Part shown: one piece after another, positions 1 to 8,634 of the stretch | How the letters are laid out: every line of letters starts with the position of its first letter | Position numbering within the stretch: position 1 is the stretch's first letter | NCBI GenBank assembly: GCA_017535785.1 | Contig: JAFXTN010000008.1 | Span: forward strand, 124,001-188,000 | Source: Butyrivibrio sp. | GTDB taxonomy: Bacteria > Bacillota > Clostridia > Lachnospirales > Lachnospiraceae | Reading direction: 5' to 3' | Length of the DNA stretch: 64,000 bases | Notes under the pieces: generated by a model | What the model was told of the DNA's origin: nothing | Databases searched by the model: none | The model's input: the letters and a program-made list of their open reading frames with translations, nothing else | Program-made: the position numbers and the translations under genes

Positions 1-66
1 GCAAGGAAACTTGTAGGCGGAGGCGGTGCAAATAAAATTGCACATGCTATTTTAGAGATTATATAA
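1..66 (+). CDS. C-terminal end of a truncated upstream gene, possibly a sugar-nucleotide epimerase/hydrolase
   Basis: Only the last 21 codons and the TAA stop lie in the window. The tail has a Gly-rich turn (LVGGGGANKI) followed by a short helix ending ILEII. Tails of this kind close UDP-GlcNAc 2-epimerases (WecB/NeuC) and PseG-type UDP-sugar hydrolases, which would suit the GT52-like enzyme two genes downstream, but 21 residues cannot decide it. The stop is 3 bases before the next ATG, so the gene is in the same operon as what follows. Confidence 0.4.
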   Translation, partial: ARKLVGGGGANKIAHAILEII

Positions 67-69
67 AAC

Positions 70-1140
70 ATGAAAAAACTGAGTATTATCGTGCCTGTTT
101 ACAACATGGCATCTGACGGAAAACTTGATTATTGTTTAAAGAGCCTTGTTGATCAGCAGCTTTCATTTGGTGAATATGAGATCATCGCAGTGGATGATTG
201 CTCTACGGATGAATCCTATGAGATCCTCAAGGATTATCAGACAAGATATCCAGAGAAATTCATCGCGATAAGATCTGAAGTCAATCATCATCAGGGAGGC
301 GCCAAGAACATAGGCCTTGCAAGAGCTGAGGGTGAGTGGCTCGGCTTTATAGATGCGGACGACTTTATTGTTCCTGACTACTATGAGAGGCTTCTTATGA
401 AGGCCAAAGAGACAGGAGCAGACATGGTCGGCTGTGATTATACTATGGTCACAGATCATAGCTTTAACGTCGGAAAGGTAGTCCACAACAATAATTATTC
501 ACAAACAGGTGTTATGAATAAAGAGCGCTACAAGAACCTTTTGATAGAGACAGGGTCGCTTGTTGTGAAGGTTTACAGACGAGAGCTTATTGTGGGTGAC
601 TATGTTCCAGGAACAAAAGAAAAGCTTGATATTTTCCCGGAAGATATCTTCTACGAGGACAACGCCGTAAGTAATACCTGGATGCTTAGATCCAAGCATT
701 TTGAATATATAGATGAGCCTTTATATTTCTATTATCAGCATGATGCTTCAACTGTTCATAGCATTTCCATGAAGAACCTTGAAGACAGGATGACCGCAGG
801 AAGAGAGATAGTTGCTCAGGCCAAGGATAATGGATATTTTGAGGAATATAAGCCGGAGATAGAGTTCCAATACACGGTACTCTTTTATATAAATACTTTA
901 TTTTCGGCAATGCCAAAGAAGTCCGGACTTAAAAATGTGTACGGATTTTGCAAGAAGCTCGCTACCGAAATGAAGGAAACCTTTCCGAATTTTCAAGATA
1001 ATGAATATTACAAAGAAAAGGTACACCCCGAGGAAAAGAAGCTTATATCTTACCAAATGAAATCACACCTGTTTTTTTATATTTATTACAGACTTTTGTG
1101 GTTCTACAGGGGATTAAGAAATGGAAAGAAAAATGCATAA
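70..1140 (+). CDS. Glycosyltransferase family 2 (GT-A fold)
   Basis: This is a cytoplasmic or membrane-associated transferase that would add one sugar from a nucleotide donor to a growing surface glycan. It has the GT2 opening SIIVPVYN at residues 5-12, the nucleotide-binding acidic cluster DDCSTDE at 42-48 and the metal-binding DADD at 95-98. The last ~60 residues are basic and aromatic, as in many GT2 enzymes that sit on the membrane. At 356 residues it has normal length. The ATG follows the previous stop by 3 bases, and the 3' end overlaps the next gene by up to 20 bases, so the three genes are probably translationally coupled. Donor and acceptor cannot be read from the sequence. Confidence 0.9.
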   Translation: MKKLSIIVPVYNMASDGKLDYCLKSLVDQQLSFGEYEIIAVDDCSTDESYEILKDYQTRYPEKFIAIRSEVNHHQGGAKNIGLARAEGEWLGFIDADDFIVPDYYERLLMKAKETGADMVGCDYTMVTDHSFNVGKVVHNNNYSQTGVMNKERYKNLLIETGSLVVKVYRRELIVGDYVPGTKEKLDIFPEDIFYEDNAVSNTWMLRSKHFEYIDEPLYFYYQHDASTVHSISMKNLEDRMTAGREIVAQAKDNGYFEEYKPEIEFQYTVLFYINTLFSAMPKKSGLKNVYGFCKKLATEMKETFPNFQDNEYYKEKVHPEEKKLISYQMKSHLFFYIYYRLLWFYRGLRNGKKNA

Positions 1141-2209
1141 TAGGATCTATGTATGTCACACCTTCTATCATGTATATGTGGCATGCCTTAAAGAATTTTA
1201 TATTGCAGACGGCAAGAAAGCCTCACTTGTCCTTTCCAAAATGTCCAATAACTTTGGAAAGATGGTCGAGAGAGCCAAAAACAGCGACATTTTCGATGAA
1301 GTATTTGAGTACGACGAGAAGGAAGATACTTTTTTCCCTGAACTTAAAGAGCTCAAGACCGATTCCGGAAATATCGTTACCAATATGATAAAGCGAATTA
1401 AGTTTTGCAAGAGATTCGGTAAGCTTCAGGAGCAGTTTATTCCTGTGGATTTCAAGAAATATAAGGACATATATGTGTTCTGTGATTCCGATCCTATCGG
1501 TTATTATCTCAACTACAAGAAGATAAAGTATCACGCTGTGGAAGACGGACTTGACTGCATAAGATATTATGATACGGCAAGATACGATAACAGGGGTCAT
1601 TTTAAAATCAAAGCATTTATGGCAGCTTTGGGACTTATCCATATACAAAACGGATACGGAAGATATTGCATTGATATGGAGGTCAACAATATATCCGTGC
1701 TTCCTTATCCTTGCGAAAAATATGTAGAACTTCCGAGAAAGAAGCTTACAGACAGACTTACCTCGGAAGAAAAAGAGAAGATGCTTGAGCTCTTTGTGGA
1801 TGACCTTCAGGGTCTAAAGGACAAGCTCTTTGGGAACAAGGATTCCAAAACACTTCTTGTTCTGTCAGAGCCTTTGTGCGATCTGGAGACCAGAGAACGA
1901 ATCTTTAAGGATATTATTGACGGATATGGTACTATAGATGGTAAGCGTGCTGTGGTACTTATTAAGCAACATCCTAGAGACTATCTTGATTACAACAAGG
2001 CATTTCCCGATGCAATCGTTCTTGACGGGTCGTTCCCGATGGAGATGCTCAATTTTATCGAGGGGCTCTATTTCGACAGACTTGTGTCGGTATATACGGT
2101 TGTTGATTCGATCAGATTTGTAAAAGAAAAGCATTATCTCGGAGATGATTTCATGGATAAATATGAGGCTCCCGAGATCCACAGACAGAATGAAGCAATA
2201 ACTGATTAA
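1121..2209 (+). CDS. GT52/polysialyltransferase-like glycosyltransferase
   Basis: The N-terminus (IYVCHTFYHVYVACLKE, residues ~9-25) is the fingerprint of the GT52 and capsule sialyltransferase group, which are GT-B enzymes often using CMP-sialic-type donors. Two further group motifs are visible: an acidic EDG at about 141-143 and an HP motif in KQHPRD at about 282-287. Most characterised GT52 enzymes are from Gram-negative lipooligosaccharide loci, so a sialic- or nonulosonic-type donor here is an inference. The start could also be the ATG at 1133, giving an 8-base instead of a 20-base overlap with the preceding gene; neither has a clear ribosome site. It is followed after 23 bases by an ABC flippase. 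Confidence 0.7.
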   Translation: MERKMHNRIYVCHTFYHVYVACLKEFYIADGKKASLVLSKMSNNFGKMVERAKNSDIFDEVFEYDEKEDTFFPELKELKTDSGNIVTNMIKRIKFCKRFGKLQEQFIPVDFKKYKDIYVFCDSDPIGYYLNYKKIKYHAVEDGLDCIRYYDTARYDNRGHFKIKAFMAALGLIHIQNGYGRYCIDMEVNNISVLPYPCEKYVELPRKKLTDRLTSEEKEKMLELFVDDLQGLKDKLFGNKDSKTLLVLSEPLCDLETRERIFKDIIDGYGTIDGKRAVVLIKQHPRDYLDYNKAFPDAIVLDGSFPMEMLNFIEGLYFDRLVSVYTVVDSIRFVKEKHYLGDDFMDKYEAPEIHRQNEAITD

Positions 2210-2232
2210 ACCGGAAGGGTAAATTTGTTTTT

Positions 2233-3990
2233 ATGCGTAATATATTTAAGAAAGTAATGCGCTTGCTTGATGCAAGACAAAAAAGACAGATGCTGGGCAT
2301 GATTTTTCTGATGCTCATAGGAGGCTTACTTGAGTCTCTCGGAATCGCTCTTATTGTGCCTATCATGAAGACGATATCGAATCCCGGGAAGATAGAAGAG
2401 AGCAAAAAGCTTTCCTACATCTGCAAGTTGCTCAATATCAGCAGCTCCGATGTTATTAAGCTTGCCGGGGCATTGATGGTCGCGCTCATATTGGTTTTTA
2501 TCATAAAGAATATCTTTTTGTATTTCATGAATGTGGTTCAGCTTAGGTTTGTTTACACCAATCAGTTTGCCACATCAAGAAGAATGATGATCAACTTTAT
2601 GCAGCGTCCGTACGAATATTATCTTAACGCTGACACCAGTGTTATTCAGCGAAGCATTACTTCTGATGTTAACAATATGTACGGTCTTATCCTTAGCTCT
2701 TTACAGCTTATCAGCGAGATCATCGTATTTATATGTATTGTTGTATATCTTCTTAGTCAAGAAGCTAAGATGACTATTTCAATTGCTGCGATCCTTTTGA
2801 TAGTTCTTTTGCTCATAAAGTATAAGATCAAGCCCATTATGGTCAAGGCCGGACAGGAGAATCAGGACTATTATAGCGGACTTTATAAGTGGATCGACGA
2901 GTCCGTAACGGGAATCAAAGAGATTAAGATTGCCAATAAAGAGAATTATTTTATCAACGGATATGCCGATTGTGGAGCCGGCTATGTAAAAGCGGTTCAG
3001 AAGTACAATCTTTATAATTCTACACCGAGACTTTTGATAGAGTCTGTGGCTATTACAGGAATGATCGGATATGTGCTTGTTGCTATGGCTACGGGAACAC
3101 CGCTTGAGGACCTGGTTGCTCCGATTACTGTACTGGCTGCTGCTGCAGCAAGACTCATTCCCAGTGCCAACAGGATCAACAATTACCTCACAAGTATCGC
3201 TTACTTTGAGCCTTTCCTTATGAACGTAAGCGATAATCTTCAGGAGGAGATCCACGACGGCTCAATATCATATAACAGCGAAGACTACAGAAAGAAGATT
3301 GAAGTAAAGAAGCTTCCGGTTAATAAGAGCATTCTTTTAAAGGATATTACTTACAAGTACCCCAATTCAGATAAATACGTTCTTGAGCATGCGGACATGG
3401 AAGTACCTGTCGGTAAGTCTGTAGGTATCGTGGGAACTTCCGGCGCCGGAAAGACCACCATTGTAGACGTTATGCTGGGACTTCTTCAGACAGAGAGCGG
3501 TCATATCTATGCGGACGGCGTGGATGTAATGACCGATTATCCCGGATGGCTCAAGAATATAGGCTATATTCCTCAGACTATCTTTATGCTTGATTCAACC
3601 ATCAGGAAGAATGTGGCATTCGGATATGCAGACGAGGATATTGATGATGAGAAAGTATGGCAGGCCCTCAAGGAGGCATCTCTTGATGAGTATGTGAGAT
3701 CTCTTCCCGAAGGACTTGATACCGGAATAGGAGAGAGAGGTATTCGTCTCTCCGGAGGACAGAGACAGAGGATCGGTATTGCGAGAGCTCTTTTTGAAGA
3801 TCCCGAGGTTCTTGTCCTTGATGAAGCAACTTCAGCACTCGATAATGACACTGAGGCAGCTATCATGGATTCAATAAACAAGCTGCATGGAAGAAAAACA
3901 CTTGTTATCATTGCGCACAGACTTCAGACCATCGAGAAGTGTGACATGGTTTACAGCATAAAGGACGGAAAAGCTGTAGTAGACAGATAA
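2233..3990 (+). CDS. ABC exporter (membrane + ATPase), PglK/MsbA-type lipid-linked glycan flippase
   Basis: This is a half-transporter that would work as a homodimer. The first ~330 residues hold about six membrane segments, with a conserved IGGLLESLGIALIVP stretch early in the domain. The nucleotide-binding domain has Walker A GTSGAGKTT (~400-408), signature LSGGQRQRIGIARAL (~505-519), Walker B VLVLDEATSALD (~526-537) and the switch histidine in IAHRL. The architecture matches PglK, which flips undecaprenyl-diphosphate oligosaccharides, and the glycan context supports that substrate over lipid A or peptides. The gene at 45180 is a clear paralogue with the same N-terminal pattern. There are 13 bases to the next gene, which has a GGAGG-like site. 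Confidence 0.88.
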   Translation: MRNIFKKVMRLLDARQKRQMLGMIFLMLIGGLLESLGIALIVPIMKTISNPGKIEESKKLSYICKLLNISSSDVIKLAGALMVALILVFIIKNIFLYFMNVVQLRFVYTNQFATSRRMMINFMQRPYEYYLNADTSVIQRSITSDVNNMYGLILSSLQLISEIIVFICIVVYLLSQEAKMTISIAAILLIVLLLIKYKIKPIMVKAGQENQDYYSGLYKWIDESVTGIKEIKIANKENYFINGYADCGAGYVKAVQKYNLYNSTPRLLIESVAITGMIGYVLVAMATGTPLEDLVAPITVLAAAAARLIPSANRINNYLTSIAYFEPFLMNVSDNLQEEIHDGSISYNSEDYRKKIEVKKLPVNKSILLKDITYKYPNSDKYVLEHADMEVPVGKSVGIVGTSGAGKTTIVDVMLGLLQTESGHIYADGVDVMTDYPGWLKNIGYIPQTIFMLDSTIRKNVAFGYADEDIDDEKVWQALKEASLDEYVRSLPEGLDTGIGERGIRLSGGQRQRIGIARALFEDPEVLVLDEATSALDNDTEAAIMDSINKLHGRKTLVIIAHRLQTIEKCDMVYSIKDGKAVVDR

Positions 3991-4003
3991 AACGGAGGCT
4001 ATA

Positions 4004-5134
4004 ATGAGCAGCCAGGGTATGACACAGAAAAGAAATGCGAATATCGAACTTTTAAGGATCGTAGCTATGCTGATGATCCTTACTCTTCATTTTAATTTTC
4101 AATCGAAGGCTCTGCTTGAACTTGGAGAGCCTGCTTCGGGTGTCGGTATTTTTGCTACAATTCTCGAGGCTATCGCTATCACGGGAGTTAATGTCTACGT
4201 GCTCATAAGCGGGTATTTTCTGTCTGCATCAACGGTTAAATTCAGCAAAATGCTGCAGCTTATCCTTCAGGTATATTTCTATACGATCCTTGTTTCCGCG
4301 GCGATGATGTTTGTCGGCGCGTATACTGTCAGACCCGAAGATAAGCTTGATAGGACTCTTAAATATTTCTTCCCCATATCTGCGGAACATTACTGGTTTG
4401 TGACTGCGTATGTGATCATGTATGTGCTTGCGCCTGTTATGAACGCGGCAGTCAATACTCTTAAGAGAAAGCAGCTCAAGGCAGTCATTATAGGGCTTTT
4501 GACTTGGTTTTGCTTTATAAAGAGCATTGTTCCCGTTATGTTCGGAACAGATAAGATGGGATATGATTTTGGCTGGTTTATATGTCTTTATCTGATCGCT
4601 GCCTATATCAGGAAATATAATATCGTTCTTTTCCATGATGCCAAGAGGAGCGCTATCGTTTTTGTAGTATCGGCGTTTGTTATTGCGGCTTTCAGCCTTA
4701 TTTTCCATAAGATCAATCTGGAGACCGGAAGATTTCGGTATTATGCAGGCGTTCCGAATCATTATAATTTCATATTTACGCTGACCGGAGCACTTGGCCT
4801 GTTTTCTGTATTTAGATTTATGAGGTTAAAAGAGAATTGGTTCGCCGAAGTTGTCAGGATAATCGCACCTTATACACTTGGCGTATACCTTCTTCATATG
4901 CACTTTGAGATCGCGGACAGATGGGTTGAATGGATCGAGAATATCATCGGGGAGACTCCTCTTGATAACATTCCGATGTATTTCATTCATCTTGTTGTTT
5001 CGATCTTGATAGTATTCTTTGCCGGAATATTTGTTGATTGGGTCAGAAAATACGTCTTTAACTTTATTGGAAGAATATGCGAAAACACTAAGCTTTTCAA
5101 ACTGATCAAACGTATTGACGAGGATTTATGCTAA
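4004..5134 (+). CDS. Acyltransferase family 3 membrane protein
   Basis: This is a multi-spanning membrane acyltransferase (10 or so hydrophobic segments) of the group that O-acetylates surface polysaccharides, such as WecH and OafA. The family opening N-x-E-L-L-R-I is present (NIELLRIVAMLMI, residues 11-23), followed by the presumed catalytic histidine in LTLHFNF. At 376 residues there is no C-terminal SGNH domain, so it is the short form. Transfer of an acetyl or similar acyl group to a sugar is expected from the family; the acceptor is unknown. The ATG at 4004 follows CGGAGG by 6 bases. The gene overlaps the next by 7 bases. Confidence 0.85.
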   Translation: MSSQGMTQKRNANIELLRIVAMLMILTLHFNFQSKALLELGEPASGVGIFATILEAIAITGVNVYVLISGYFLSASTVKFSKMLQLILQVYFYTILVSAAMMFVGAYTVRPEDKLDRTLKYFFPISAEHYWFVTAYVIMYVLAPVMNAAVNTLKRKQLKAVIIGLLTWFCFIKSIVPVMFGTDKMGYDFGWFICLYLIAAYIRKYNIVLFHDAKRSAIVFVVSAFVIAAFSLIFHKINLETGRFRYYAGVPNHYNFIFTLTGALGLFSVFRFMRLKENWFAEVVRIIAPYTLGVYLLHMHFEIADRWVEWIENIIGETPLDNIPMYFIHLVVSILIVFFAGIFVDWVRKYVFNFIGRICENTKLFKLIKRIDEDLC

Positions 5135-6894
5135 ATAATATCAGAAGTTATTTTATGAAACTAAAGGGATTTCAACGCCCGCTGGAGAGATATTTCTTTC
5201 CCGTGGTCTTGTTGTTATATCCCTTTTTTGGTATTACAGCCGGCCTTGATATTGCCGACACGACATACAATCTCGGAAATTTTCAGTATATGAGCAACGT
5301 AGATCCGATGTGGCTTTTTTCTACTTACCTTTCCAACCTTATCGGAAACGTGATAATGAAGCTTCCGGGAGCGGGCACGATGATAGGCTTTGCAGTTTAT
5401 TGCACATTTTTTATTAGTGCGATGGCACTCGTTGCATACTACGTACTTCAGAACTGGCTCCCCGGTTGGATGATCTTTATCGGTGAGTTTATCGCAGAAA
5501 GCCTTTGCTGGGCTCCGAGAGTTATCTTGTACCAGTACATACCGTACTTTTTGCTGACGATCGGATCGGTTTTGCTTATCCTTGGTATCTTCTCCTGGAA
5601 GAAGCAGAATATACTTCTCTTTGCGGCGGGAGTATGCCTTGGACTAAACGTACTTGCACGTTTTCCTGCTATTGTAGATTGCATGCTCATCCTGGTTTTG
5701 TGGTTCTATTCGTTTATCAACAAGGATAAGTTTATAGAGGCAGCAAGAAAGACGGGTGTTTGCATCGCGGGATATGTAGCGGGACTTGGTCTTCCACTCA
5801 TTATAATTTCGATAAGATATGGATTTAATGCTTATCCCGAAGCAATAACAAAGCTTCTGTCAATGACTGAGGGCGCTTCCGATTATTCATCAGGAGGAAT
5901 GCTTGAGCTCATCATTGAAGCATATTTACATACTTTCAAGAATATGATCATAATGATCCCTTGTTTAGCCGCCGGAATCATCATGTTCCTTATGGCAAAG
6001 GGAAGATTTGTACTTCTTAAAAAACTTGCGTTTATAGCAGGGCTTCTGGTTCTTGCAAGATATTATTACGGACAGGGTGTACTCACAGCCAATTATTATT
6101 ACTATGATTGTATGTTCCAGGTTGCAATGATGTTTTTGATAATATCGGCAGTATTATGCATCATAGGAGCACATGGGATCCTTAACGGAACAGTGGAAGA
6201 GAGAACTTTGTCAGCCATGGCACTCGTTCAGATCCTTATTCTTCCGCTCGGAAGCAACAATCGTACGATGCCGGTCCTGAACTGTCTGTTTCTGATAGCT
6301 CCGATAAATCTGTGGCTTATGAGAAGGCTTATGCAAAGACTTGGCGATGGAGAATGGAACTTTGCCTGGCAGGCAATGATAACAGGAGTTATTGTTGCGA
6401 CGCTGATCCAGGGCGCTCTTTTCCATTTCAACTTCTCATTTGTTGACGGAATGGACGGAACACCTCGTGATACAAAGGTGACAGATATCCCGAAGGCGAA
6501 GGGGCTTGTGACAACCGCAGATAATTACAGTGAGTTAAAAGAGCTTAAGGCAAGCCTTGAAGATAACGATCTTATGGACAGAAAAGTGCTGACCTTCGGA
6601 GAGATTCCGGGGATTCCATATATTTTTGATATTGAACCAGCGATTAATACGACCTGGCCGGACCTTGACAGCTATTCTGTAGGTAGCTTTGACGAAGCTC
6701 TGAGTTCTCTTGATGCCTCGAAAGAAGCAGCACCGACAATAATGATCGGTTATAAAGAGAACGACGGATATGCCAATTTTTCTGTCAAATATGATAAGCT
6801 GATGGACTATATTGGCAAACACGATTATAATAAAATCTTCGAGAGTGATAGATTTACGGTTTACGCCGCGAATGATAAGTTAGACGGCGAGTAA
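5128..6894 (+). CDS. Large polytopic membrane protein, probable GT-C glycosyltransferase
   Basis: The protein is 588 residues with about 11-12 hydrophobic helices and a soluble C-terminal domain of roughly 130 residues from about 455 on. An acidic residue cluster (GLDIADTTYN, ~residues 36-45) sits right after the first helix, where GT-C enzymes carry their catalytic Asp in the first outward loop. GT-C enzymes use polyprenyl-phosphate sugars on the outer face of the membrane. The nearby GtrA-like and GtrB-like genes would supply such a donor, which makes a GtrC-like role plausible. I do not recognise a named family. It overlaps the acyltransferase gene by 7 bases. Confidence 0.6.
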   Translation: MLNNIRSYFMKLKGFQRPLERYFFPVVLLLYPFFGITAGLDIADTTYNLGNFQYMSNVDPMWLFSTYLSNLIGNVIMKLPGAGTMIGFAVYCTFFISAMALVAYYVLQNWLPGWMIFIGEFIAESLCWAPRVILYQYIPYFLLTIGSVLLILGIFSWKKQNILLFAAGVCLGLNVLARFPAIVDCMLILVLWFYSFINKDKFIEAARKTGVCIAGYVAGLGLPLIIISIRYGFNAYPEAITKLLSMTEGASDYSSGGMLELIIEAYLHTFKNMIIMIPCLAAGIIMFLMAKGRFVLLKKLAFIAGLLVLARYYYGQGVLTANYYYYDCMFQVAMMFLIISAVLCIIGAHGILNGTVEERTLSAMALVQILILPLGSNNRTMPVLNCLFLIAPINLWLMRRLMQRLGDGEWNFAWQAMITGVIVATLIQGALFHFNFSFVDGMDGTPRDTKVTDIPKAKGLVTTADNYSELKELKASLEDNDLMDRKVLTFGEIPGIPYIFDIEPAINTTWPDLDSYSVGSFDEALSSLDASKEAAPTIMIGYKENDGYANFSVKYDKLMDYIGKHDYNKIFESDRFTVYAANDKLDGE

Positions 6895-6935
6895 AGCGCG
6901 TGTAAAAATATTTAGGCAAGAAAGAGGAAAATGTT

Positions 6936-7394
6936 ATGAATAAATTGTTGGCACAGATTGCCAAATTTGGCGTAGTCGGAGTTATCTGTTTTATTATCGA
7001 TTATGTTATCTATAGAATTTTTAATGCCGGATTTGAAGTGGCGGGATTCGATAAGATCTTCGAGCAGTATTATCTGATTTCCGGATTTATAGCTTTTACA
7101 GTTTCAGTGGTTGCCAATTATATCCTTAGCTTCAAGTTCGTATTTGAGAGAAAAGAGGATATCAGCAGGAAGAAAGAGTTCATAATCTTCGTTATCCTTA
7201 GTGCGATCGGACTTGGGATCAATGAGCTTTGCCTTTATGTGGGATTTGACCTCATCTATAAGAACTGGTCATGGCTAAATAGCATTATGAGCGTTTCTTT
7301 TGCAAAAGATGTATTCTTCAAATTTGGGGCAACAGGCGTTGTAATGGTTTATAATTTCATCACAAGAAAGATTTTCCTTGAGAAGAAGGATTGA
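6936..7394 (+). CDS. GtrA-like four-helix membrane protein
   Basis: At 152 residues with four membrane helices, it has the size and layout of the GtrA family. The opening (IAKFGVVGVICFIIDYVIYRIF, here read as separate parts FGVVG and IDYVIY) and the central VANYILSFKFVF are family hallmarks. GtrA proteins are thought to flip undecaprenyl-phosphate-glucose or related polyprenyl-P-sugars across the membrane. A GtrB-like polyprenyl-P-sugar synthase is encoded at 10989, and three GT-C-like proteins flank the pair (5128, 8635, 11926). The ribosome site AGAGGAAA is 5 bases before the ATG. A 41-base gap before it contains no visible promoter. Confidence 0.88.
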   Translation: MNKLLAQIAKFGVVGVICFIIDYVIYRIFNAGFEVAGFDKIFEQYYLISGFIAFTVSVVANYILSFKFVFERKEDISRKKEFIIFVILSAIGLGINELCLYVGFDLIYKNWSWLNSIMSVSFAKDVFFKFGATGVVMVYNFITRKIFLEKKD

Positions 7395-7441
7395 AAAGCA
7401 ACTTAGATTAGATAGTAGATAATAAAAGAAGGTCATAGCTT

Positions 7442-8578
7442 ATGAGAATTAACTTCAATGTACCACCCTATACGGGAAAAGAATTCGATTATATAAAAGA
7501 GTGTGTGGAAGCTCAGAAGATCTGCGGAGACGGTAAGTACACAGATCTTGACAATGAGTGGATCGAGAAAAAGACAGGCGTTTCAAAGGCGCTTCTTACA
7601 ACATCCTGCACACATGCGACCGAGATGGCAGCGATACTTGCAGGCATCAAGGAAGGTGATGAGGTTATCATGCCTTCATATACCTTCGTTTCTACAGCCA
7701 ATGCCTTTGTACTAAGAGGAGCCAAGGTCGTTTTCGTAGATATCAGACCCGACACTATGAATATTGATGAGAATCTCATCGAGCAGGCGATCACACCCAA
7801 GACCAGAGCGATCGTGCCTGTTCACTATGCTGGTGTAGGCTGCGAGATGGATACGATCATGGATATTGCGAAGAGACATGATCTTCTTGTCATCGAAGAT
7901 GCCGCGCAGGGCGTTATGTCAACTTACAAGGGTAAGGCGCTTGGTGCTATCGGTGATTTCGGTAACTACAGCTTCCATGAGACCAAGAACTACAGTATGG
8001 GTGAGGGCGGAGCACTCCTTATAAGAGACGAGAAGTATGTTGATGACGCCATCATCATTAGAGAGAAGGGAACCAATCGTACCCTTTATAAGCTTGGAAA
8101 GGTTGATAAGTACAGCTGGATAATGCCCGGTTCTTCATTCCTTCCAAGTGATATGAACGCAGCATATCTCTACGCTCAGCTTCAGATGGCGGATGAGATC
8201 AATGACGACAGATTAAAGAGTTGGAATGCATATTACGAGGCGCTCACTCCTCTTGCAGAAAAAGGACTTATTGAGCTTCCTTACGTACCAAAAGAGTGCG
8301 TTCACAATGCTCACATGTTCTATATCAAGTGTAAAGATCTTGAGGAAAGAGAAGGACTTATCAAGTACCTTAAAGCAAACGATATCCTTCCCGCTTCTCA
8401 CTACGTTCCTCTTCATTCTTCCAAGGCCGGAGTCATCTACAGTGAATTCCGCGGAGAGGACAGATATACAACCAAGGAGAGCGAGAGACTTCTTCGCCTT
8501 CCCATGTACTACAAGCTTACAGACAGTGACCGTGAAGAGGTTATTACAAGAGTAAAAGAATACTACAAGTTCAGCTGA
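7442..8578 (+). CDS. wecE: dTDP-4-amino-4,6-dideoxygalactose transaminase, WecE/RffA type
   Basis: This PLP-dependent sugar aminotransferase of the DegT/DnrJ/EryC1/StrS family would convert dTDP-4-keto-6-deoxyglucose and glutamate to dTDP-Fuc4N. Family features are the start INFNVPPYTGKE, the substrate motif TTSCTHATEMAA, the PLP-binding IEDAAQG, and the Schiff-base lysine in FHETKNYSMGEGG at about residue 182. The length of 378 is normal for WecE. The dTDP-glucose enzymes RmlA and RmlB are not in the window and must come from elsewhere. The GNAT enzyme at 10432 could N-acetylate the product. The ribosome site GAAGG lies 10 bases before the ATG. Confidence 0.88.
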   Translation: MRINFNVPPYTGKEFDYIKECVEAQKICGDGKYTDLDNEWIEKKTGVSKALLTTSCTHATEMAAILAGIKEGDEVIMPSYTFVSTANAFVLRGAKVVFVDIRPDTMNIDENLIEQAITPKTRAIVPVHYAGVGCEMDTIMDIAKRHDLLVIEDAAQGVMSTYKGKALGAIGDFGNYSFHETKNYSMGEGGALLIRDEKYVDDAIIIREKGTNRTLYKLGKVDKYSWIMPGSSFLPSDMNAAYLYAQLQMADEINDDRLKSWNAYYEALTPLAEKGLIELPYVPKECVHNAHMFYIKCKDLEEREGLIKYLKANDILPASHYVPLHSSKAGVIYSEFRGEDRYTTKESERLLRLPMYYKLTDSDREEVITRVKEYYKFS

Positions 8579-8634
8579 GAAATCAGGGTGTTCCAAGCCG
8601 TGTGGCGTGAACAACTTCCCCTACGGAGTCATGT

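Noticed and set aside
1098..1388. 96-residue plus-strand frame overlapping the first two transferase genes
   Set aside because: It is out of frame with both genes and has no ribosome site or motif.
7391..7423. TTGAAA and GATAAT before wecE as a promoter
   Set aside because: The spacing is 21 bases, too long for a sigma-A promoter.
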